Below, piece after piece: positions 1 through 9,088 of a stretch of 64,000 nt of DNA. The notes under the pieces are model-generated. The model was not told the DNA's origin and did no database searches. It saw only the letters and a list, made by a program, of their open reading frames with translations. The stretch comes from Kiloniellaceae bacterium. GTDB taxonomy: Bacteria > Pseudomonadota > Alphaproteobacteria > Kiloniellales > Kiloniellaceae. The stretch spans positions 1 through 64,000 of the forward strand of contig JAJFGK010000109.1 in NCBI GenBank assembly GCA_021776195.1. The letters run 5' to 3'. The position numbers were made by a program, and so were the translations under genes. How positions within the stretch are numbered: the first letter of the stretch is position 1; each line of letters starts with the position of its first letter.

Positions 1-511
1 TGGCCGGCTGCTGGATCAGGGTCTGGGTCGCCAGCACGTGCTCGACCTCGGAGGTGCCGATGCCGAAGGCCAGCGCCCCGAAGGCGCCGTGGGTCGCGGT
101 GTGGGAATCGCCGCAGACGATGGTCATGCCGGGCAGGGTGAAGCCCTGCTCGGGACCGATGATGTGGACAATGCCCTGGCGCGGGTCATCGACGGCAAAG
201 TAGGGCACCCCGAAATCGGCGCAGTTCTTCACCAGGGTCTCGACCTGGATGCGGCTCTCCTCGTCGGCGATCCCGGCGCTGCGGTCGGTCGTTGGGACAT
301 TGTGGTCGGCCACGGCCAGGGTCTTGCTCGGTTGGCGCACCTTGCGGCCGCTCAACTGCAGTCCCTCGAAGGCCTGGGGCGAGGTCACCTCGTGCACCAG
401 ATGGCGGTCGATATAGAGCAGGCAGGTCCCGTCGTCCTGGCGGTCGACCACGTGGGAGTCCCAGATCTTGTCGAAGAGCGTGCGCGGCCCGCTTCCGGTT
501 GCTGACGCCAT
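1..511 (-). CDS. leuC: 3-isopropylmalate dehydratase large subunit, N-terminal part (cut by window edge)
   Basis: LeuC forms, with LeuD, the cytosolic [4Fe-4S] isopropylmalate isomerase of leucine synthesis. About 170 N-terminal residues are visible out of the usual ~470. The reading frame stays open to base 1, so the cluster cysteines are outside the window. Visible family segments are [12 protein letters not shown] near the start, [11 protein letters not shown], and [20 protein letters not shown]. The ATG at 509-511 is preceded by AAAAGGAGATG, a strong Shine-Dalgarno sequence. It lies 134 nt downstream of rplS on the same strand, the usual alphaproteobacterial order. Identification is firm; only the truncation limits it. 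Confidence 0.96.
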   Translation of the reverse strand, partial: MASATGSGPRTLFDKIWDSHVVDRQDDGTCLLYIDRHLVHEVTSPQAFEGLQLSGRKVRQPSKTLAVADHNVPTTDRSAGIADEESRIQVETLVKNCADFGVPYFAVDDPRQGIVHIIGPEQGFTLPGMTIVCGDSHTATHGAFGALAFGIGTSEVEHVLATQTLIQQPA

Positions 512-645
512 GACAGATCATCTCCTTTTCCTGGCCCCGTGAGAGCCCTAGCCCAGATTAGCGGGGCACAATAGCGTCGAGCGCCCGCGCGGCAAAGCCC
601 CCCGGACGCTCGAAGAATCTCTTGCGATCGACCCGAAAGGGGCGC

Positions 646-1092
646 TCAGGCCTCGGCGGTCTTTTTCACCTTGGCCGCCTTCTTGGCCGCGGTCGCCGCC
701 GTGCGCTCGGCCGTCAGGGCCTTGCCCGCGGCACCGGTGGTCTTTTCGGCGATACGCGCCGACTTGCCGCGCCGGCCGCGCAGGTAATAGAGCTTGGCCC
801 GCCGCACGTCGCCGCGCCGCACCAGCTCGATCGTCTCGACCCGCGGGCTATAGACCGGAAAGACCCGCTCGACGCCCTCGCCGTAGGAAATCTTGCGCAC
901 CGTGAAGGAGGAACTGAGGCCGCGGTTGCGCCGGGCGATGCAGACGCCCTCGAAGGCCTGAAGCCGCTCGCGTTCGCCTTCGATGACCTTGACGTGGACC
1001 CGCAGGGTGTCGCCTGGCGAGAAGTCGGGGATGGACTTGCCTTCCATGACCCGCGCGACTTCTTCTTGTTCCAGCTGTTCGATGATATTCAT
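646..1092 (-). CDS. rplS: 50S ribosomal protein L19
   Basis: L19 of the large subunit, at the 30S-50S interface. The 148-residue product starts [12 protein letters not shown] and carries the family core [15 protein letters not shown] and [20 protein letters not shown], then [19 protein letters not shown]. The frame stays open 20 codons further upstream, but that segment has no L19 similarity and overlaps trmD; the ATG at 1092 fits the family and has an AAGGGTG ribosome site. The C-terminus has an extra Ala/Lys-rich tail of roughly 30 residues. It lies 5 nt after trmD and is presumably co-transcribed from ffh or rpsP. Confidence 0.97.
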   Translation of the reverse strand: MNIIEQLEQEEVARVMEGKSIPDFSPGDTLRVHVKVIEGERERLQAFEGVCIARRNRGLSSSFTVRKISYGEGVERVFPVYSPRVETIELVRRGDVRRAKLYYLRGRRGKSARIAEKTTGAAGKALTAERTAATAAKKAAKVKKTAEA

Positions 1093-1097
1093 GGCTG

Positions 1098-1820
1098 TCA
1101 CCCTTGTTCTTGTCTCGTTGTCTTGCCGCGGGTCTTGCCGCGGCGCGCCCACAGATCGGGTCGGCGCTGCCGTGTAATCTTCTCCGCTTCCTCCAGGCGC
1201 CAGCGCCGGATCTCGGCGTGATGCCCGCTCAACAGGACTTCCGGCACCTCGCGGCCCTGCCAGAGGGCGGGCCGTGTATAGTGCGGGTACTCCAACAGTC
1301 CCGCCTCGAAGGACTCCTCGTCGCCACTCGTCTCGTTGCCCATGACCCCCGGCAGCAAACGGACCACCGCCTCGATCAAAGCCATCGCCGCCACTTCGCC
1401 CCCGGCCAGCACATAGTCGCCGATCGAGATCTCGACCACTTCGCGCGCCTCCAGCACCCGCTGGTCGACACCCTCGTAACGGCCGCAGAGCAAACTCAAC
1501 CCCGGCTCCGTCGCCAGCGACCGCGCCAGACCCTGGTCCAGCAGCCGCCCGCGTGGCGACAGATGGACCACCGGCCCCGGTCGATCGGCCACCGCGGCCA
1601 GCGCGGCGTCCACGACATCGGGCCGCATCACCATCCCCGCGCCGCCGCCAAAAGGCGTGTCGTCGACGGAGCGGTGACGGTCGCCGGCGAAGTTCCGAAT
1701 ATCCAGAACCTCCAGCGACCAGAGCCCCTTTTCCATCGCCCTTGCCGCCAGCGAGACCCCGAGGGGACCCGGAAACGCCTCTGGGAAGATGGTGAGTACG
1801 CGTGCCTGCCAGGCTGCCAT
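1098..1820 (-). CDS. trmD: tRNA (guanine-N1)-methyltransferase TrmD
   Basis: Methylates N1 of G37 in tRNAs using S-adenosylmethionine and so prevents +1 frameshifting. About 240 residues, normal for the family. The SPOUT trefoil-knot segments are visible: [13 protein letters not shown] and [16 protein letters not shown], plus [12 protein letters not shown] in the N-terminal domain. A GTG at 1823 directly precedes the ATG at 1820; the ATG is preferred because GAGGAG lies 5 nt before the GTG and about 8 nt before the ATG. It lies between rimM and rplS in the conserved rpsP-rimM-trmD-rplS operon. Confidence 0.97.
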   Translation of the reverse strand: MAAWQARVLTIFPEAFPGPLGVSLAARAMEKGLWSLEVLDIRNFAGDRHRSVDDTPFGGGAGMVMRPDVVDAALAAVADRPGPVVHLSPRGRLLDQGLARSLATEPGLSLLCGRYEGVDQRVLEAREVVEISIGDYVLAGGEVAAMALIEAVVRLLPGVMGNETSGDEESFEAGLLEYPHYTRPALWQGREVPEVLLSGHHAEIRRWRLEEAEKITRQRRPDLWARRGKTRGKTTRQEQG

Positions 1821-1882
1821 CACGATCTCCTCAGGCCGCCCAGCCTGGACCCGGCGCTTTGCCGAGCCCCGAAAGCGGCGCT

Positions 1883-2512
1883 TTATGACCCCTCTCGCGC
1901 CTTTTGTCCAGTGCGTTTGCGCGCTTTAGGTCCGATCTCTCCCGCCTCCCGCGCTCCCGTTCCGGGTGCCTGCGCGCCGACCGGCTCGGGCCCCTCCCGG
2001 TCCAGCAGATCGGCGGCGACCACCAAGCGACCGGCGGCGAGATCGACCAGCGGCACCGCCGCGCGGGTGAAGGGCACCAGCAGCGGCGGCCCCGCCGGGC
2101 TCTCGACCTCCAGATAGTCGCCGGCGCCGTGGTCGTTGACCGACTTGACCGATCCCAGCTTGGCCCCGGCTTCGTCTTCCGCCGCCAGGCCGATCAGGTC
2201 GGCATGGTAGTAGACTTCCTCCTCGTCGGGCTCGGGCAGCGCCGCGCGCTCGACATAGAGCCGGGTACCCCGCAGGGCCTGCGCCGCCTCGCGGTCCTTC
2301 AGACCGTCGATCGAGGCAATGAGCAGACCACCCGCCGATCCTCGCAAGGAGAGGCGATAGGACTTCGCCCCGGGCTCGTCCCACAGCACGCCGTAAGCCG
2401 CGATATCTTCGGGTACCTCGGTGAAGGACTTGACCTTCACCAGGCCGCGCACCCCGTGCGGCCCCGCGATGGCGCCGAGACAGATGCGTTTGCCCTCGCC
2501 GGAGCCGGCCAT
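1883..2512 (-). CDS. rimM: ribosome maturation factor RimM
   Basis: RimM binds S19 and assists 30S head assembly. The 209-residue product has the N-terminal RimM domain ([20 protein letters not shown], residues ~11-30) and a C-terminal PRC-barrel (~95-180) with YYHADLIGL and PPLLVPFT. A basic, poorly conserved tail of about 30 residues follows. The stop is 62 nt from the trmD ATG, and the start is 18 nt after the rpsP stop, consistent with one transcript. It is a little longer than the E. coli protein because of the tail. Confidence 0.95.
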   Translation of the reverse strand: MAGSGEGKRICLGAIAGPHGVRGLVKVKSFTEVPEDIAAYGVLWDEPGAKSYRLSLRGSAGGLLIASIDGLKDREAAQALRGTRLYVERAALPEPDEEEVYYHADLIGLAAEDEAGAKLGSVKSVNDHGAGDYLEVESPAGPPLLVPFTRAAVPLVDLAAGRLVVAADLLDREGPEPVGAQAPGTGAREAGEIGPKARKRTGQKAREGS

Positions 2513-2530
2513 GATCGGACCCTCGCGGCG

Positions 2531-3031
2531 TTAGGCCTTGGCCTCTTCCGGGGCCTTCTCGGGATCGGCCTCCGCGGCGGGGGCCTCTTCCGCGGGAGCC
2601 TCGGCGGCGGCTTCGGCGGCCGGGGCTTCCTCCGCAGGCGCCTCCTCGGCGGCGGGGGCTTCGGGCTCGGGCGCGGGGGCTTCGGCCGCCGCCTTCTTGG
2701 CCTCTTCGGCTTCCTTCATGCGCTCCACGGCCTTTGCCTTGGGCTGGTCCTTCTTGGTCTGGGTCGGCACGTGGCGCGCCGGGACCAGGTCGAGCTTGGC
2801 GAGGAAACGGCTAACCCGGTCCGACGGCGTGGCGCCGACCGACAGCCAGTGCTTGGCCCGGTCCACGTCGATCTTGACCCGGTCGGGGTGGTCCTTGACC
2901 AGCATCGGGTCGTAGGAGCCGATCCGCTCGATAAAGCGGCCGTCGCGCGGGCTGCGGGTGTCGGCCACGACAATGCGGTAGTAGGGGCGCTTCTTGGCGC
3001 CGCCGCGGGCCAGTCTGATCTTAACGGACAT
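2531..3031 (-). CDS. rpsP: 30S ribosomal protein S16 with long Ala/Glu/Pro tail
   Basis: S16 is a small-subunit assembly protein. Residues 1-85 are canonical: [39 protein letters not shown], and [18 protein letters not shown]. At 166 residues the protein is about twice the usual 80-90. From about residue 105 it turns into a Lys/Glu segment and then an Ala/Glu/Pro-rich low-complexity tail ([16 protein letters not shown] repeats). Extended S16 tails occur in other alphaproteobacteria, but this one is long and probably disordered. It is followed by rimM after 18 nt. Confidence 0.96.
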   Translation of the reverse strand: MSVKIRLARGGAKKRPYYRIVVADTRSPRDGRFIERIGSYDPMLVKDHPDRVKIDVDRAKHWLSVGATPSDRVSRFLAKLDLVPARHVPTQTKKDQPKAKAVERMKEAEEAKKAAAEAPAPEPEAPAAEEAPAEEAPAAEAAAEAPAEEAPAAEADPEKAPEEAKA

Positions 3032-3090
3032 ATCTCGTTCTCTCTTTCTTCGCGTCTCGAATGAAGGGGTCGAATGGGTGGTAAAGGTCG

Positions 3091-3477
3091 TCAGGCGGCC
3101 GCGTAGCAGACCGCTTGAAGCTTGTTGCCGTCGGGGTCGCGGACATAGGCCCCGTAGTAGTTTTCGCTATAGCGCGGACGCAGCCCCGGCGCGCCCTCGT
3201 CGCGGCCGCCTGCCTCCAGGGCCGCCGCGTGAAAGGCATCGACCTGGGCCCGGCTCTCGGCCTGAAAGGCAAAGTGGGTGCCGTTGCCGGCACTGGCGGG
3301 CTCGTCGTCCCAAGGGGTCAAGATCCAGAACCACGGCCCCTCGCTGCCGGCGCGGCCGTAAGCGATGGCGCGATCCTCACTATGGACGCGGGTCAGGCCG
3401 AGCCTGGAAAAGACCGCGTCATAGAAGGCCCGGGCCCTGGCGTGATCGTTGCTGCCGATGGTGACGTGCGAGAACAT
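3091..3477 (-). CDS. VOC (glyoxalase/bleomycin-resistance/dioxygenase) family protein
   Basis: A 128-residue protein with the paired beta-alpha-beta-beta-beta VOC fold. [20 protein letters not shown] opens the first module. [20 protein letters not shown] opens the second, which ends [19 protein letters not shown]. The metal-ligand positions look populated (His4, His near residue 68, Asp/Glu late), but the substrate cannot be read from sequence. Its ATG overlaps the ffh stop by one base (TAATG), so translation is probably coupled to ffh. It interrupts the usual ffh-rpsP junction. Confidence 0.85.
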   Translation of the reverse strand: MFSHVTIGSNDHARARAFYDAVFSRLGLTRVHSEDRAIAYGRAGSEGPWFWILTPWDDEPASAGNGTHFAFQAESRAQVDAFHAAALEAGGRDEGAPGLRPRYSENYYGAYVRDPDGNKLQAVCYAAA

Positions 3478-4958
3478 TAGCCGCGAAAGCCTTTCTTGCC
3501 GCCGGGAAAGCCAGGCGGCATGACGCCGGGAAAACCGCCACTCGGAAGGCCTGGTCCGGGCAGTCCTGGGCCCGGCAGTCCGCCGCCGGGCGCCGCACCC
3601 GGATCGCCGCCGCCCAACAGGCCGGCCATGCCGCCGGGGATCAGGCCCTTTTTGCCCATCTTGTTGACCCGCTTCATCATCTTGGCCGCCTCGCCGTGCT
3701 GTTTTAGCAGGCGGTTGATGTCTTGCGCGGTGGTGCCGGAGCCCTTGGCGATGCGCTGCTTGCGCGAGGCCTTGATGATCTCGGGCCGGCGCCGTTCGCG
3801 CTGGGTCATCGAATTGATGATGGCGATCTGCCGCTTGACCTGGGAATCGTCCAGCTTGCCCTTTTTCATCTGGTTGAGCTGGGCCTTGGAGACGCCCGGC
3901 AGCATGCCCATAAGGCTCGACAGACCGCCCATCTTTTGCATCTGCATCAACTGGCTGCGCATGTCGTCCAGGTCGAACTTGCCCTTCTGGATCTTCCTGG
4001 CGAGCTTTTCGGCCTCCTCGACCTCGATGGTCTCGGCGGCCCGCTCGACCAGGGAGACCACATCGCCCATGCCGAGGATGCGGCTGGCCACGCGGTCGGG
4101 ATGGAAGGGCTCCAGCGCGTCGAGCTTCTCGCCGGTGCCGAGCAGCTTGATCGGGCAGCCGGTCACCGCGCGCATGGAAAGCGCGGCACCGCCACGGGCG
4201 TCGCCGTCGACCCGGGTCAGCATGATGCCGGTCAGGGTAACCTTCTCGTGGAAGGCCTTGGCCGTGGTCACCGCGTCCTGGCCGGTCATGGCGTCGGCCA
4301 CCAGCAGGGTCTCGTGTGGTTTCACGGCGTCGCGCACCGCCGCGACCTCGGCCATCAGTTCCTCGTCGATGGCCAGGCGGCCGGCGGTGTCGAGGATTAC
4401 TACGTCGTAGCCTTCGAGCTCGCCGGTCTTGAGCGCGCGCCTGGCAATCGCCACCGGCTGCTCGCCAGGCACGATCGGCAGGCAGGCGACGCCGGTCTGC
4501 TCGGCCAGAACTTTGAGCTGCTGTTGGGCCGCCGGGCGGCGCACGTCGAGCGAAGCCAGCAGGGTCTTCTTGCGCTCGCGTTCCTGCAGCTGCTTGGCGA
4601 TCTTGGCGCAGGAAGTCGTCTTGCCCGAGCCCTGCAGACCGACCGCCATGAGGATCGCCGGCGGCGGCACATCGACTTTCAGCGCGGCCTGTTCGCTGCC
4701 CAGCATGGCAACCAACTGGTCGTGGACGATCTTGACCACCATCTGGCCCGGCGAGACCGAGCGCAACACCTCGGCGCCGGTCGCCTCGACCTTCACGGCC
4801 TCGACGAAATCCTTGACCACCGCCAGGGCGACGTCGGCCTCGAGCAGGGCGACCCGCACCTCGCGCAGCGCCGCCGTCACCTCGCTCTCGCTCAGCCGGC
4901 CGCGCCGGGTCAGCTTGTCGAAGACGCCGCCGAGACGGTCTTGCAGGCTATCGAACAT
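3477..4958 (-). CDS. ffh: signal recognition particle protein Ffh (SRP54)
   Basis: GTPase that binds 4.5S RNA and signal sequences and hands ribosomes to FtsY (encoded at 11262-12203). 493 residues: N domain 1-90, G domain with GLQGSGKTT at 107-115, DTAGR and TRVDGDARGGAALS, then the Met-rich M domain (LMQMQKMGGLSSLMGMLPG). The last ~45 residues are an unusual Gly/Pro tail (repeated GLPGPG) ending in a basic patch. The ATG at 4958 is the family start. A 15-bp tandem repeat lies in its leader. The convergent gene pattern seen elsewhere is absent here: the next gene upstream is divergent. Confidence 0.97.
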   Translation of the reverse strand: MFDSLQDRLGGVFDKLTRRGRLSESEVTAALREVRVALLEADVALAVVKDFVEAVKVEATGAEVLRSVSPGQMVVKIVHDQLVAMLGSEQAALKVDVPPPAILMAVGLQGSGKTTSCAKIAKQLQERERKKTLLASLDVRRPAAQQQLKVLAEQTGVACLPIVPGEQPVAIARRALKTGELEGYDVVILDTAGRLAIDEELMAEVAAVRDAVKPHETLLVADAMTGQDAVTTAKAFHEKVTLTGIMLTRVDGDARGGAALSMRAVTGCPIKLLGTGEKLDALEPFHPDRVASRILGMGDVVSLVERAAETIEVEEAEKLARKIQKGKFDLDDMRSQLMQMQKMGGLSSLMGMLPGVSKAQLNQMKKGKLDDSQVKRQIAIINSMTQRERRRPEIIKASRKQRIAKGSGTTAQDINRLLKQHGEAAKMMKRVNKMGKKGLIPGGMAGLLGGGDPGAAPGGGLPGPGLPGPGLPSGGFPGVMPPGFPGGKKGFRG

Positions 4959-5240
4959 GCATCAGGTCCAAACTGTCACTCTCCAGCAGGCCACGTCCCA
5001 GCAGGCCACGTCCCAGCAGGCAAACGCGAAACGCGCCAGTGCGCGAAACTCGCGGACTGGCGGAGCCTTCCCCCTCGGTCGGGCGGGGTCTTCGGCCGCT
5101 TGTCTTGGCACATGCCTTGATCGAGGCCGGACACTAGGGACGCCCCGCCCCCGCGTCAACCCGAGTCTTGGGGAGCGGTGGCAGGGGTTGCGCATCAGCC
5201 ATATCGGTTTTTATGTTCCGTGGCTTAAAGGACCTCAACC
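4959..5240. other. divergent intergenic region between ffh and GNAT gene
   Basis: About 280 bases containing the leader and presumed promoter of ffh (leftward) and of the acetyltransferase (rightward). The only structure seen is the 15-bp tandem repeat at 4983-5020. No convincing sigma-70 hexamer pair or hairpin was identified by eye. Confidence 0.5.
4983..5020. repeat. 15-bp tandem repeat in the ffh leader (2.5 copies)
   Basis: The unit CCAGCAGGCCACGTC is repeated exactly at 4983-4997 and 4998-5012, with a partial third copy (CCAGCAGG) at 5013-5020. It lies 25-62 bases upstream of the ffh ATG, so it is probably transcribed as leader. Role unknown; copy number may vary by slippage. Confidence 0.85.
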
Positions 5241-5795
5241 GTGGATCACAGACCTCCCGTTTCCAGCGACCGCATCGTGGAAACCGCGCGCACGCGCCTG
5301 CGTCCCCATCGCCTGTCCGACTTCGAGGACATGGCCGCGCTCTGGGCCGAGCCCGCGGTGGTGGCGCACATCATGCCGGGCCCGCTGGCGCGCTCGGAAG
5401 CCTGGACCCGCCTGCTGCGCTATGTTGGTCACTGGGCGCTGCTGCCCTTCGGCTATTGGGTGGTGGAGGACCGGCAGAGCGGCGAATTCCTCGGCGAGGT
5501 CGGCTTCGCCGACTGGAAGCGGGAGATCGTGCCCTCCATCGAGGGGCTGCCGGAAATCGGCTGGGTACTCAAATCGGCGGCCCAGGGCCGCGGCCTGGCG
5601 ACCGAGGCGGTGGTGGCGGCGCTGGCCTGGGCCGATGCGAACATCGCGGCCAGGCAATCCGTGGCGTTGATCAACCCGGCCCACGAGGTCTCCATCGCCT
5701 TTGCCCGCAAGGTCGGCTTTGGCGCGCCCGAAACCGCGGCCTTCCGGGATGGATCGATCCTGCTGTTCCGCCGGGCCTCGCGCGGGCAGACCTAG
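5241..5795 (+). CDS. GNAT family N-acetyltransferase (RimJ/RimL-like)
   Basis: A 184-residue acetyl-CoA-dependent acetyltransferase of the RimJ/RimL type. TARTRLRPHRLSDFEDMAAL is the typical N-terminus, FLGEVGFADWKRE is the central strand, and EIGWVLKSAAQGRGLATEAV is the acetyl-CoA loop (Q-G-x-G-x-A). NPAHEVSIAFARKVGFG ends the domain. The start is GTG, preceded by AAAGGA with about 8 nt spacing. It is the first gene of the insert between ffh and dapF. Whether it acts on a protein N-terminus or a small molecule cannot be told. Confidence 0.88.
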   Translation: MDHRPPVSSDRIVETARTRLRPHRLSDFEDMAALWAEPAVVAHIMPGPLARSEAWTRLLRYVGHWALLPFGYWVVEDRQSGEFLGEVGFADWKREIVPSIEGLPEIGWVLKSAAQGRGLATEAVVAALAWADANIAARQSVALINPAHEVSIAFARKVGFGAPETAAFRDGSILLFRRASRGQT

Positions 5796-5803
5796 GCAAG
5801 CCC

Positions 5804-6826
5804 CTATGCGGCTCCCTGCAGGGCGCGGAGCCTTTCGCGCGTGTGCCGCGTGGCCGTCTCGCTGCCGTCATGAAAGGTTCCGAACCACTTGTCCAAGGGT
5901 ATATCGGGGGAGCCGTAATTGCACTCGAAATGGCGGTGGTGCAGTTGATGAAAATAGTCGCCCAGGGCCATGCCTTTCTTGCCGGTGAGCAGCAACTTCT
6001 CGAACCCGGCATGCGCGGTCACGGACAGCAGCGACTTGTACTGTAGATGGAAGATCAGGTGCAGGGGATGCGAGGCCACCAGGAGATGTATCAGGACCGA
6101 GCTGACAAAGATCAGATGCTCGATCGGGTGAAACGAGAACCCCGACCAGGGGCCGACGGTGATGTTGCGGTGGTGCAGGGAATGGGCGAGCCGGTAGAGC
6201 GGCGGCCAGTGCAAGAGCCGGTGGACCCAATAGAAGTGAAACGAGCTCCAGTGCGGGATCAGGAGGAACCAGACGACGAACCAGACCGGGTTATCTTCCC
6301 AGGCCAGGGTGGGCAGGTATCCATTGGCCATGGCCCACATCATCGCCACCTCATAGGCACTCAGAACCGTGACACCGCTCGCCAAGGTCCAGACCATGTT
6401 GTCGAGTAGTTGGCTGCCAAAGGTGAAGCGTCGGTGCTGGCCGGTCGGATCCTTGGCCTCGAACTTTCGCATAGGGCCCTGCCTGGCGAAGCGGAAGAGA
6501 TAGAGGTGCAGGCCGCCGGCCACCAGGATCGTCAGCGCGAGATTGCGCAGATAGATTTGTGCGATCCAATCGAACGCCAGGGTCTGGCACTGTGCCAGCG
6601 CGGGGTGACAAAAGAACCAGGCCGCACCGGCGATCAGGAGAATCGCCGTGCGATCCGTGAAGGGTAGCCACAGCCCGACAAGCCATTGGGCGGCCTTCAA
6701 CGGGCGCGGCGGCCAGACAAAAAGCGGCCCATTCTCAAGCGGCAGGGACGGCTGCCAGTTCCATTCCCGATCCCCGGTCGCGGTTGGTCCGCCGCCAGCA
6801 GCGGTAGGAATTGACACCTCGGTCAA
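5804..6826 (-). CDS. sterol desaturase / fatty acid hydroxylase family membrane protein
   Basis: Integral-membrane di-iron oxygenase family. About 340 residues with several hydrophobic segments (roughly 63-85, 100-118, 150-175, 185-205, 240-265). All histidine clusters are present: HRLLH, HSLHH and HQLHH, followed by HFECNYG near the C-terminus. Such enzymes hydroxylate or desaturate sterols, hopanoid precursors, carotenoids or fatty chains; the substrate is not evident. The start is uncertain: TTG at 6826 has TGGAG 7-8 nt upstream; TTG at 6841 and GTG at 6817 are alternatives. It converges on the GNAT gene with 8 nt between stops. Confidence 0.88.
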   Translation of the reverse strand: MTEVSIPTAAGGGPTATGDREWNWQPSLPLENGPLFVWPPRPLKAAQWLVGLWLPFTDRTAILLIAGAAWFFCHPALAQCQTLAFDWIAQIYLRNLALTILVAGGLHLYLFRFARQGPMRKFEAKDPTGQHRRFTFGSQLLDNMVWTLASGVTVLSAYEVAMMWAMANGYLPTLAWEDNPVWFVVWFLLIPHWSSFHFYWVHRLLHWPPLYRLAHSLHHRNITVGPWSGFSFHPIEHLIFVSSVLIHLLVASHPLHLIFHLQYKSLLSVTAHAGFEKLLLTGKKGMALGDYFHQLHHRHFECNYGSPDIPLDKWFGTFHDGSETATRHTRERLRALQGAA

Positions 6827-6923
6827 GGCCGCGCTCCACAAACACTGTTACCGTCGCGCGGATGCTAGAACGCGACGTGATGGATGCCAACACCTCGCCT
6901 GTCCGGGGCCGCCCTGCGTCGAT

Positions 6924-7736
6924 CTACTCGCGACTGGCCCGGGCGTCGATAGCTTGCAGGTCCCGGTTAAGCGCCCTTGTCATGTCGACCACCTTTGGCG
7001 CCAGCGCGATGGCTGCCGCCGACTTTGCACGCGCCTTGGTGTCGCTTTCGTTTTCGTCCAGATTGATGGAGGTCGAGAAGGTCATCGCCGCGTCCTCGAC
7101 CACCGCCGCGGTCTGGCCGTAGACATAGCCGTTGCGCACATCGACCAGGATCGCGCTGGCGTGACCGTCGCTCTCGACATAGTCGCTGGGACCGATGAAG
7201 AAACCGACCAGGGCCAGCTTGGTGACCGCCCAGGGCGTCTCGGTGGTCTGTGAGTGGTCCACCACCTCGTAGATAAGCACCGCATCGGCGTGCTGGCGCG
7301 CGGCGCCCAGGCGGATGCCCTGGAGCAGGTCGGTGAAGGCGCGGCCTGTAACGTCCCCGTAGTCGCTCCGTGTGACCTGAGTGGCCCCACCCGCCAGGGC
7401 CGTAATCAGCGGACTGATCGGCAGGAACTCGCCGTACGTGGGTCCGAGCTCCGCCGTTGCCTCGCTCCAGGCCGCCGCCTCGGCGCGTGGGATCGCCGTG
7501 AGACGACCCTCGTCGATCCGCGCGATGCCGATCCGGGCGGGAAAACGCAAGACCGGCTCCACCGCGGCAGCCTGCAGGAACTCGTTGCCCGCGGGGTCGG
7601 CCGCCAGATCTCCGGCCTGTTCCTGGTAACGGGCCAGGTAGGCCTGCCCCGATGAGGTTTGAACGAAGGTCGAACAAGCGGTCAGGCCGCTCCCAAGCAC
7701 CAAGATGAATACGGCGACTGCGGGTCTATAAAGCAT
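6924..7736 (-). CDS. uncharacterised outer-membrane-type lipoprotein
   Basis: A 270-residue protein starting MLYRPAVAVFILVLGSGLTA, a signal peptide ending in a lipobox with the acylated cysteine straight after LTA. The ATG at 7736 is preceded by GGGGAGG, better than earlier in-frame starts. The body has a PARIGIARI strand, a long helix, and QHADAVLIYEVVDHSQ followed by a hydrophobic stretch (KLALVGFFIGPSDYV) and SAILVDVRNGYVYGQ. This layout resembles the so-called rhombotarget lipoproteins, but I could not confirm the family. It is divergent from the M24 gene. Confidence 0.75.
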   Translation of the reverse strand: MLYRPAVAVFILVLGSGLTACSTFVQTSSGQAYLARYQEQAGDLAADPAGNEFLQAAAVEPVLRFPARIGIARIDEGRLTAIPRAEAAAWSEATAELGPTYGEFLPISPLITALAGGATQVTRSDYGDVTGRAFTDLLQGIRLGAARQHADAVLIYEVVDHSQTTETPWAVTKLALVGFFIGPSDYVESDGHASAILVDVRNGYVYGQTAAVVEDAAMTFSTSINLDENESDTKARAKSAAAIALAPKVVDMTRALNRDLQAIDARASRE

Positions 7737-7834
7737 AGGTCCTCCCCTGAGCCAAAGTTGTCGCAAACAGGCCCACATTCCGCGCGGTCCTGGCCGAAAG
7801 TTTGATCGGAACAAGGCGAAAGGGAGGCCACGGC

Positions 7835-8986
7835 ATGCCGGTGCATTTTTCTCCGGAGGAGATGACCGAGCGGCGGGAGAAGGCCGGGGCGGCGCTGGCG
7901 GCGCGCGGGCTCGACGGCCTGCTCGCCTTCAAGCAGGACAGCCTGTACTGGCTGACCGGCTACGAGACCTTCGGCTATGCCATGTTCCAGTGCCTCTATC
8001 TGGGAGCCGACGGCCGCACGGCCTTGCTGACCCGGATCCCCGACCTGCGCCAGGCCGAACACACCTCGGACATCGCCGATATCCGGATCTGGGCCGACCG
8101 CGCCGGCGTGAACCCCGGCCAGGATCTGAAGACCATGCTGGAGGATCTCGGCTGCCGGGGGCAGCGCCTGGGCATCGAGTACGACAGCTACGGCCTGACC
8201 GCGGCCAACGGCCGCATGGTCGATGCCGCCCTGGAGGGCTTCTGCCGCCTGGAGGACGCTTCGCAGTTGGTCACCCTGCTGCGGCGCCACAAGAGCGCCA
8301 CCGAGTTGAGCTACCTGCGCCGCGCCGCCGAGCTGTCCGACGACGCGCTCGACGCCGCCATCGAGCTGGCCGCGCCGGGCGCCTTCGAGGGCGACATCAT
8401 GGCGGCCATGCAGGGCGCCGTCCTCAAGGGCGACGGCGACTACGCCGGCAACGAGTTCATCATGGGCTCGGGCCCGACCGCGATGCTGGTGCGCTATCAC
8501 ACCGGCAAGCGCCACCTGGAGGCCAAGGACCAGCTGACCCTGGAGTGGGCCGGCGCCTATCGGCGCTATCACGCCGCCATGATGCGCACCCTGGTCGTCG
8601 GCACGCCCAGCGAGCACGAAAGGCGCATGCACGCGGCCTGCCACGAGGCCTTGCTGGCCTGCGAGGCGGCGGTCAAGCCGGGCCAGACCATGAGCGCGGT
8701 CTTCGAGGCCTACGCCCGGGTCAGCGACGCCCAGGGTTTTCGCGATGCGCGCTTCAACGCCTGCGGCTACGGCATGGGCGCGGTCTTCGCCCCCATCTGG
8801 GTCGATTTCCCCATGTTCTACGAAGGCAACGACTGGCCGATCGAGGCAACCAACGTCTTCTTCCTGCACATGATCCTGATGGACCGCGAGGCCGGCCTGG
8901 CCATGACCCTGGGCCATTCGGTCGAGGTCACGGCCGAGGGCTGCAAGCGCCTCAGTCGCCACCCGCTGGATCTGCTCGTCGCCTGA
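7835..8986 (+). CDS. M24 (creatinase/Xaa-Pro peptidase-fold) protein lacking metal ligands
   Basis: 383 residues with the creatinase N-terminal domain (GLDGLLAFKQDSLYWLTGYE) and a pita-bread C-terminal domain. The metal-binding positions of true M24 aminopeptidases are not conserved: the first Asp site reads LEWAG (Trp238), the second is Ala in YHAAMMRT, the His site reads CGYGMG, and the Glu region is FFLHMILMD. This pattern fits metal-independent hydrolases such as creatinase or ectoine hydrolase (DoeA) rather than a peptidase. The ATG at 7835 has AAAGGGAGG upstream. The neighbours give no pathway, so the substrate is open. Confidence 0.85.
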   Translation: MPVHFSPEEMTERREKAGAALAARGLDGLLAFKQDSLYWLTGYETFGYAMFQCLYLGADGRTALLTRIPDLRQAEHTSDIADIRIWADRAGVNPGQDLKTMLEDLGCRGQRLGIEYDSYGLTAANGRMVDAALEGFCRLEDASQLVTLLRRHKSATELSYLRRAAELSDDALDAAIELAAPGAFEGDIMAAMQGAVLKGDGDYAGNEFIMGSGPTAMLVRYHTGKRHLEAKDQLTLEWAGAYRRYHAAMMRTLVVGTPSEHERRMHAACHEALLACEAAVKPGQTMSAVFEAYARVSDAQGFRDARFNACGYGMGAVFAPIWVDFPMFYEGNDWPIEATNVFFLHMILMDREAGLAMTLGHSVEVTAEGCKRLSRHPLDLLVA

Positions 8987-9088
8987 GGGCGGTGCGCCGG
9001 AGGCAAAAGCTCTTGGCGCGGCCGGGATTTGCGCTTAAACCCGAGGTCTTCGGGCCTTTGCGGCCCTTGTTAGAGTGGTGCCAGCGAC

